Source: a virus
Direction: 5' to 3' (one strand)
Virus record (IMG/VR): IMGVR_UViG_3300030012_000334
Coordinates: 1-28,998 of that record
Length of the DNA stretch: 28,998 nucleotides
Position 1 is the stretch's first letter; each line of letters starts with the position of its first letter. The position numbers and the translations under genes were made by a program. The notes under the pieces were generated by a model. It did no database searches. It was given only the letters and a program-made list of their open reading frames with translations, and was not told where the DNA came from. Positions 21,381 to 26,464 of the stretch are shown here, one piece after another.

Positions 21381-22569
21381 GAAATACAATCCTCTGTTTA
21401 ATTCTGATGCTCGTTATTTTATAATAACAGGCGGAAGAGGTAGTGGTAAGTCTTTTGCAGTTACAGTCTTTTTAACTTTACTTACAATGGCTGAAGGTAT
21501 TAGAGTATTGTTTACTCGTTATACAATGGTATCAGCTCATTTATCTATTATTCCTGAGTTCTTAGAAAAGATAGGGCTATTAGGTTTTGAAAATATCTTT
21601 AGTGTAAATAAAGCTGAGGTTGTAAACTTAGGCAATCAATCTGACATACTATTTAGAGGAATCAAGACTTCAGCAGGTAATCAGACTGCAAGTCTAAAGT
21701 CATTACAGGGTATTAGTTGTTGGGTATTAGATGAGGCAGAAGAGCTTATTGATGAAGATATATTTGACACCATAGACCTTAGTATTAGAGAAAAGAATAT
21801 ACAGAACAGAATCATACTTATATTAAACCCAGTAACGAAAGAGCATTGGATTTATAAAAGGTTTTTTGAGGACAAAGGCGTAGAAGCTGGTTTTAATGGC
21901 GTTAGAGACAATGTTTGCTATATCCACAGTACATACCTAGATAATAAAGAAAACCTCTCACAGAGCTTCCTAGAGCGTATTAGAACTATAAAGCATAGGA
22001 ACTTTAAAAAGTATCAGCATAAAATCTTAGGGGGTTGGTTAGATAGAGCAGATGGTGTAGTATTTACTAACTGGAGTATAGGAGAATTTAATCCTGATGG
22101 CTTACAGACTTCTTGTGGAATGGACTTTGGCTTTTCTGTTGATGTTGACACTCTCACAGAAGTTGCAATAGATAAGCGTAAGCAAAAGATATATTTAAAA
22201 GAGCATATATATAAGAATGGTTTAAAATCACAAGAACTTGCACAGATTATATTAGACAAAGTTGGGAATATGTTGATTATCGCAGACAGCAGCGAACCAA
22301 GATTAATTGCCGATTTAAAGCATTTAGGAGTAAACATTAAACCAGTAAAAAAAGGAACTATTGAAAGTGGAATAACTCGTATGCAAGATTATCATTTAGT
22401 AATAACACCTGAAAGCACTAACATAGCTAAAGAGTTAAATAACTACATATATTCAGATAAATCTTCTAAGTTATATGTAGACTCATATAATCATGCTATT
22501 GATGGTATTCGTTATAATGTAATATATCACTTAGACAACCCTAATGCAGGTAAATATTTTGTGCAATAG
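21373..22569 (+). CDS. terL: Terminase large subunit
   Basis: The ATPase/nuclease of DNA packaging. The frame stays open upstream of the first ATG (21487). That upstream part encodes the Walker A motif TGGRGSGKS, so the protein must start earlier, between the in-frame stop at 21361 and the Walker A codons at 21427. No ATG, GTG or TTG lies there; CTG at 21373 or 21367 is the best candidate, giving about 398-400 residues with the start MNKKYNPLFNSDARYF. Walker B is WVLDEAEE. The nuclease domain begins CGMDFGFS, with IIADSSEPRLIADL and DSYNHAIDGIRYN as later acidic motifs. The size and motifs fit a complete Terminase_3-like enzyme. Confidence 0.85.
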   Translation: MNKKYNPLFNSDARYFIITGGRGSGKSFAVTVFLTLLTMAEGIRVLFTRYTMVSAHLSIIPEFLEKIGLLGFENIFSVNKAEVVNLGNQSDILFRGIKTSAGNQTASLKSLQGISCWVLDEAEELIDEDIFDTIDLSIREKNIQNRIILILNPVTKEHWIYKRFFEDKGVEAGFNGVRDNVCYIHSTYLDNKENLSQSFLERIRTIKHRNFKKYQHKILGGWLDRADGVVFTNWSIGEFNPDGLQTSCGMDFGFSVDVDTLTEVAIDKRKQKIYLKEHIYKNGLKSQELAQIILDKVGNMLIIADSSEPRLIADLKHLGVNIKPVKKGTIESGITRMQDYHLVITPESTNIAKELNNYIYSDKSSKLYVDSYNHAIDGIRYNVIYHLDNPNAGKYFVQ

Positions 22570-22646
22570 AAAAGCCCCCCACTTTAAGTATTACGACAAG
22601 ATAATAGAAAGGTTGTGAGGGGCTAGTAACTAACTTGAAAACAAAA
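22570..22646 (-). ncRNA. Candidate minus-strand small RNA ending in a hairpin
   Basis: On the minus strand a TATATTTG -7 box (complement of 22653-22660) would start an RNA near 22646. The RNA ends in a 10-bp stem: AGCCCCUCAC (complement of 22615-22624) pairs with GUGGGGGGCU (complement of 22573-22582), with one G-U pair and a 32-nt loop, followed by UUUUCUAUU. Read on the + strand the same arms have a C-A mismatch and no T-tract, so the minus strand makes the better structure. No -33 TTG at good spacing is seen. It is the only intergenic gap of this size in the late region. Confidence 0.4.
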
Positions 22647-22652
22647 ACCGTA

Positions 22653-22660
22653 CAAATATA
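22653..22660 (-). promoter_or_regulatory. Possible minus-strand -7 box TATATTTG
   Basis: The complement of 22653-22660 is TATATTTG, a match to TAnnTTTG, at the right distance to start the candidate RNA. The upstream side on this strand is a poly-T/AT-rich tract without a TTG at 17-23 nt, so the promoter is weak or fortuitous. Confidence 0.35.
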
Positions 22661-22674
22661 TAAAAAAAAATAAA

Positions 22675-22711
22675 AGAGTAAACTAAATTTCAAGAATTTC
22701 TATTATATAAT
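22675..22711 (+). promoter_or_regulatory. Putative phage late promoter, copy 5
   Basis: TCTATTATATAAT at 22699-22711, two bases before the ATG of the tail chaperone gene at 22714. The upstream block is weaker here (AGAGTAAAC at 22675-22683) but at the same 15-nt distance. It opens the tail operon after the terminase genes. Confidence 0.55.
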
Positions 22712-22713
22712 GT

Positions 22714-23355
22714 ATGAAGATTAAAATTAAGAAGCAGGGCAAGACAAAAGAGTTTAAGTTAATTAGTAAGTGGGAAGATGTAACACTAGAGAAGTGGTTA
22801 AAGCTAATAGACTTTCACAAAGGTACAAAGAGTAAAGAAGCTCAAGAAACAATAGCAGCTTTATCTAATATTCCAAAAGACCTAATCAATCAGTTGGAAT
22901 TAAAAGATGTTGCAGTTATAATGAGTAAGTTATCTGAGCTTCAAGCAAAACAAGATAGTTCTTTAAAAAGGATAGTTGAGGTAAATGGCAAAAGGTATGG
23001 TTTCCATCCTAATTTAGATGAAATTACATTAGGAGAGTATGCAGACATAGAGACCATGATTAAGAATGATATTGAAAAGAATATGCCCGAAGTAATGGCA
23101 ATTCTATATAGACCAATAGTTGAAGAAAACAATGATGTCTATACAATAGAAGCGTATGATGGTAATATAACCATAAGGGCGGAAGAAATGAAGAAGATGT
23201 CAGCAGAGCAAGTGCAAAGTGCGCTGGTTTTTTTTTATCATTTCGCAACGATATTATTACTAACTTTGGAATCATCTTTGACGGAAGTGCTGAAGGAAAT
23301 GAAGATGCAATTGCCTCAGAATCTTTTGCAGAAAAGTGGAGCTGGTTTGGAGTAA
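22714..23355 (+). CDS. Tail assembly chaperone, short (zero-frame) form
   Basis: A 213-residue soluble protein, the first gene of the tail operon. Residues about 15-60 (ISKWEDVTLEKWLKLIDF) and MAILYRPIVEE (about 129-139) follow the pattern of tail assembly chaperones in Bacteroidetes phages. The stretch ALVFFYHFATILLLTLESSL (about 170-189) is a conserved-looking helix. The gene contains a T9 run at 23228-23236 that should allow a -1 frameshift to a longer product. Such chaperones hold the tape measure while the tail tube polymerises. The ATG at 22714 is preferred over one at 22710, which hits a stop after four codons. Confidence 0.65.
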   Translation: MKIKIKKQGKTKEFKLISKWEDVTLEKWLKLIDFHKGTKSKEAQETIAALSNIPKDLINQLELKDVAVIMSKLSELQAKQDSSLKRIVEVNGKRYGFHPNLDEITLGEYADIETMIKNDIEKNMPEVMAILYRPIVEENNDVYTIEAYDGNITIRAEEMKKMSAEQVQSALVFFYHFATILLLTLESSLTEVLKEMKMQLPQNLLQKSGAGLE

Positions 23356-23492
23356 TGTATAGATTAACTAATGCAGATATTTCAAAGCTAGAACAAATAA
23401 CTAAGCTAAACTTATTAGAAGCATTGACTTGGTTAAGTTATGAAACAGATTTAGAATCACAAAATAAAGTAAAACATGGCAGTAAGCAATAA
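22714..23492 (+). CDS. Tail assembly chaperone, long form made by -1 frameshift
   Basis: The ribosome is predicted to slip back one base on T TTT TTT (23229-23235). The product keeps the first 174 residues and gains 85 more in the -1 frame, ending with TAA at 23490-23492 (259 residues). The extension carries EKWSWFGVMYRL followed by ADISKLEQITKLNLLEALTW, a pattern I know from the C-terminal part of tail chaperones in other phages. The KWSW segment lies upstream of the only ATG in that frame (23355), so restart at the TAATG there would lose it. This is the classical G/G-T arrangement of siphophage tails. Confidence 0.65.
23228..23236 (+). promoter_or_regulatory. Slippery T9 run, predicted -1 ribosomal frameshift site
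   Basis: Nine T residues preceded by GG and followed by A. The heptamer T_TTT_TTT (23229-23235, zero-frame codons TTT TTT) allows perfect re-pairing of both tRNAs after a -1 slip. The zero and -1 frames then overlap for 120 bases, both open. No downstream pseudoknot was worked out. Confidence 0.65.
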
Positions 23493-24024
23493 GACTTATA
23501 ACAATGTAGTAGACACCCTTTGTAGACTTGGGGAATATCATGAGCAAATTTCAACAGTATCAGTTGGAGACATATTTGACATAAATCTTGAAAAGATGGA
23601 GAAAATGCCACTGCTGCATATTAACCCAACATCTGTATCAACCGGAGACTCAGAACTTGTCTACTCATTTCAGCTTTTTATTGCTGACTTAGTTTCTGAA
23701 AAAGATAACTGGAAAACATATCAAGCTAAACAATTAACTAAACTATTAGACCCTAAAAATAACGAGCAGCAAGTATGGAATCAGACCTTAGAAATATGTA
23801 CTGATTTTATAGGTATGTTAAGGCATAGTTCAAGACAATCACAAGCTGGAGTAAATGATATTAATGCTCCTTTATATTTTACACAAGACCAATTTACTAT
23901 AGAGCCATTCCAAGAACGGTTTGACAATCTTTTATGTGGTTGGACATTTACAATAGGCGTTAGAGTAATGAATGACTTTGATACTTGCGAAATACCAGTA
24001 ACAGATGCAGGAGCAGGGTACTAA
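23476..24024 (+). CDS. Tail completion / neck-like structural protein
   Basis: A 182-residue protein whose ATG lies inside the end of the long chaperone form. It is mixed alpha/beta, with ELVYSFQLFIADLVSEKDNW in the middle and the C-terminal FQERFDNLLCGWTFTIGVRV, followed by a short DFDTCEIP end. This layout recalls proteins that cap tail tubes or form the head-tail joint in Bacteroidetes phages. No family was fixed. Position between tail chaperone and tail genes supports a tail role. Confidence 0.55.
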   Translation: MAVSNKTYNNVVDTLCRLGEYHEQISTVSVGDIFDINLEKMEKMPLLHINPTSVSTGDSELVYSFQLFIADLVSEKDNWKTYQAKQLTKLLDPKNNEQQVWNQTLEICTDFIGMLRHSSRQSQAGVNDINAPLYFTQDQFTIEPFQERFDNLLCGWTFTIGVRVMNDFDTCEIPVTDAGAGY

Positions 24025-24089
24025 TGAAATTTAAAATAGGAAGATATACAATAGAAATAGGATTTTTTAAAATAACAATAAAATTATAA
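24024..24089 (+). CDS. Micropeptide between tail genes
   Basis: A 21-residue frame MKFKIGRYTIEIGFFKITIKL starting in a TAATG overlap with the previous gene and ending two bases before the next ATG. It alternates hydrophobic and charged residues like a beta hairpin. Coupling and exact fit support it; length does not. Confidence 0.35.
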   Translation: MKFKIGRYTIEIGFFKITIKL

Positions 24090-24091
24090 AC

Positions 24092-24541
24092 ATGGCAGAT
24101 TTAGTAACAACAATAAGTGAGTCAGTAACTCTAAACGGTTCAGTTAGAGGGGCTAGTAACTCAGTAACAACAACAGGCATAGTTGATGTAATGGAAAGGA
24201 TAGTAACTTGCACACAAGCACAAACTACAACAATAGCGGTATTTGACACCAACCCTTACTCTTCAGCAGGTGCAATAGATGTTGATAGAACAAGATATGT
24301 AAGAGTGACAAACTTAGACACTACTAACAGCATAGAGTTAGCAGTAGTAACAACAGGAACAAATTATCAAGTAACAATAACTGGGGGTAATTCTCATATC
24401 CTAAGTATAGGAACTGAAGCAGCTATTGGAGAAACAGATACCTCTCCAGCATTTGGTACTTTAGAAAACTTAGCATCTTTACAAGTAAGACCAGTAACAG
24501 CAAATGATGCTCAGGTAGAATTATTTATAGGGCTTGTTTAA
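24092..24541 (+). CDS. Beta-rich virion protein, candidate tail component
   Basis: A 149-residue protein, rich in Thr/Val/Ser, with alternating strands throughout (RYVRVTNLDTTNSIELAVVT, about 69-88; then YQVTITGGNSHIL). The N-terminal half has VTLNGSVRGASNSVTTTG. This looks like a small Ig-like or tube-like structural protein. No Cys pair, signal or catalytic residue pattern. It lies between the neck-like gene and a basic gp10-like gene and ends in TAATG with the next ORF. Confidence 0.55.
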   Translation: MADLVTTISESVTLNGSVRGASNSVTTTGIVDVMERIVTCTQAQTTTIAVFDTNPYSSAGAIDVDRTRYVRVTNLDTTNSIELAVVTTGTNYQVTITGGNSHILSIGTEAAIGETDTSPAFGTLENLASLQVRPVTANDAQVELFIGLV

Positions 24542-25068
24542 TGAAAACCCAAAACATAGAAAAGTACTTAAATAGCTTTGGCAAACAAGTAGTAAACAGG
24601 GCTAAAGGCGGTATTCAAAAGGCTAAAGGTGGCGGAACGAATTTAGAGAAATCTATAAGGTTTGAAGTTAAAACTGATGCTGATGGGTTTACAGTACAAT
24701 TTTTTATGGATAGTTATGGTACTTTTGTAGACAAAGGGGTATCAGGAACACAACAAGCTAGAAAATTTAAAGACTATAAAGGACAAGTAAAATCAAGCCC
24801 TTATAAATATACAACAAAGCAACCACCACCAAGTATATTAGCCAAATGGATAAGTAAAAAAGGCATGAAAGGCAGAGATAAAAAAACAGGTAGGTTTATT
24901 AGTAATATGTCTTTAGCTTTTATAATTGGAAGAGCAATAAAAAGAGACGGAATACAGGGCATTAGTTTTTTTCAAAAACCTTTAGGGCTTGGATTAAAGC
25001 AATTTGGAAAAGACTTACTTGGTGCAGTAAAAGAAGATATAATAGAAGGATTAACAACAGTAAATTAA
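24541..25068 (+). CDS. HK97 gp10-like neck/tail protein
   Basis: A 175-residue basic protein starting in a TAATG overlap. It has a central DSYGTFVDKGVSGTQQ and PPPSILAKWISKKGMK, a layout found in gp10-like tail completion proteins of siphophages, where a YGxxV(D/E)xG segment precedes the PxPF-like strand. Long basic helices flank it. It would sit at the head-tail joint. The family match is from pattern only. Confidence 0.55.
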   Translation: MKTQNIEKYLNSFGKQVVNRAKGGIQKAKGGGTNLEKSIRFEVKTDADGFTVQFFMDSYGTFVDKGVSGTQQARKFKDYKGQVKSSPYKYTTKQPPPSILAKWISKKGMKGRDKKTGRFISNMSLAFIIGRAIKRDGIQGISFFQKPLGLGLKQFGKDLLGAVKEDIIEGLTTVN

Positions 25069-25069
25069 T

Positions 25070-26464
25070 ATGGCAGCAAATTGTGTAATAGAGCAACACC
25101 CAATAGGATTTTTTATACCAGTAGGACAGGAATTAATATTTGTAGTGTCTAACCAAACGGCAGTAGCAAATGAAACTAAAGTTAAGTTTTGTGCTGAAGT
25201 ACACATAGGTACTACTATACCAGTAACAGCAACATCTAATGATTTAAAAGGTGTATTTAAAACAACACCTAATAATGCAGGAGTAGGAATGTTTGATTTA
25301 AGGAATGTAATTGAGAACTATGTAAAGGCGGATAACATGGCTGCTAATGGTAGTTCTTATAAAGGCACAACTACTTCAGATAGTGAAAGACACCCAGTTC
25401 ATTTAATAGATAAATATTCTTTAAATACTAACTTAGGGCGTTATATGGTGATACAGTTTTATGTAGAATATCTAAACACAACAACCAATGTAGTTGAAAG
25501 AGCAGCAGGTACAACACAGAACTCAGGAGTTTATTTTCTTTTTAATGGCTATGTAAAACATACTGATAGTCTTTATAAGTCAGGTAATAATTTTGGATTT
25601 GATACTTCTAAATTTCTTTTAAGTAGTATTACTGATGAATTTTTAACTAACGCACCTACTGAGCAATATGCAAATGTTGAGGACTATGGAACTATGTCAT
25701 TTGTAACATCTTCTATAAGTATGAATAGTATTGCACTTAATTATTATGATAGCAGCTTTAGTGTAATAGGAAGCGATACGGTTGTAAGAAACTCAACCAA
25801 TGGGGCTTGGGATAATCCTGTTGCAGCAGTTTCAGAAAATCAAATATTGCATTTAGGTTGCTTTCCAGCCAATTTAAGAAACTGGAGCTCAACTTTTCAA
25901 AACTTAGTTTCATTAGGAACTATACAGGGCGGCTTTATTTCAGTACAGGCTTATTTTGGTTTTTCAGCAATATCTAAGGCATATATGATTCATGTTAATT
26001 GCCCTGACACTAAAAACTTTGAAAGCATTAGACTATGTTGGCTCAACCAATGGGGCGCTTGGGATTATTACACATTTACTAAAAAGTCAACTAGAAGCAC
26101 AACAACACAGGGAACTACATACCATCAACTAGGTGGTAGTTGGAATGAAAGTCTATATAGACCTGATAGCTTTAAAGGTGGTAAGAAGTCTTTTAGAGTT
26201 AATGCTACTGAAAGAATTACAATGAATACTAATTTTGTTTCTGAAGATGACAATGTAATGTTTGAGGAACTAATTAATAGTCCTGAAGTTTATTTATTAG
26301 AAGGCCATCAAACTGATGCTGCTAATGCAGTTTTAAATAACTATGTAACACCAGTAAGACTTACAACATCTAGCTTTACTAAAAAGACTTCAGCTAATGA
26401 CAAACTTATTCAATATACATTTGAAATAGAAAAAAGTAAAACACTAAGAACGCAATCTATCTAA
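25070..26464 (+). CDS. Tail protein (distal tail / adhesin carrier type)
   Basis: A 464-residue beta-rich protein. The start has CVIEQHPIGFFIPVGQELIF and DLRNVIENYVKADN; the C-terminal half carries SIRLCWLNQWGAWDYYTFTK (about 320-340), a pattern I recognise from large tail proteins of Bacteroidetes phages. The end (VRLTTSSFTKKTSANDK, then IQYTFEIEKSK) recalls distal tail or baseplate proteins with an all-beta fold. It is coupled (TAATG) to the 883-residue tail-tip gene, so the two proteins probably form the tail end together. Enzymatic motifs were not seen. Confidence 0.65.
   Translation: MAANCVIEQHPIGFFIPVGQELIFVVSNQTAVANETKVKFCAEVHIGTTIPVTATSNDLKGVFKTTPNNAGVGMFDLRNVIENYVKADNMAANGSSYKGTTTSDSERHPVHLIDKYSLNTNLGRYMVIQFYVEYLNTTTNVVERAAGTTQNSGVYFLFNGYVKHTDSLYKSGNNFGFDTSKFLLSSITDEFLTNAPTEQYANVEDYGTMSFVTSSISMNSIALNYYDSSFSVIGSDTVVRNSTNGAWDNPVAAVSENQILHLGCFPANLRNWSSTFQNLVSLGTIQGGFISVQAYFGFSAISKAYMIHVNCPDTKNFESIRLCWLNQWGAWDYYTFTKKSTRSTTTQGTTYHQLGGSWNESLYRPDSFKGGKKSFRVNATERITMNTNFVSEDDNVMFEELINSPEVYLLEGHQTDAANAVLNNYVTPVRLTTSSFTKKTSANDKLIQYTFEIEKSKTLRTQSI

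Noticed and set aside
22710-22724. ATG at 22710 as the tail chaperone start
   Set aside because: It reaches a stop after four codons, while the ATG at 22714 opens the full protein.
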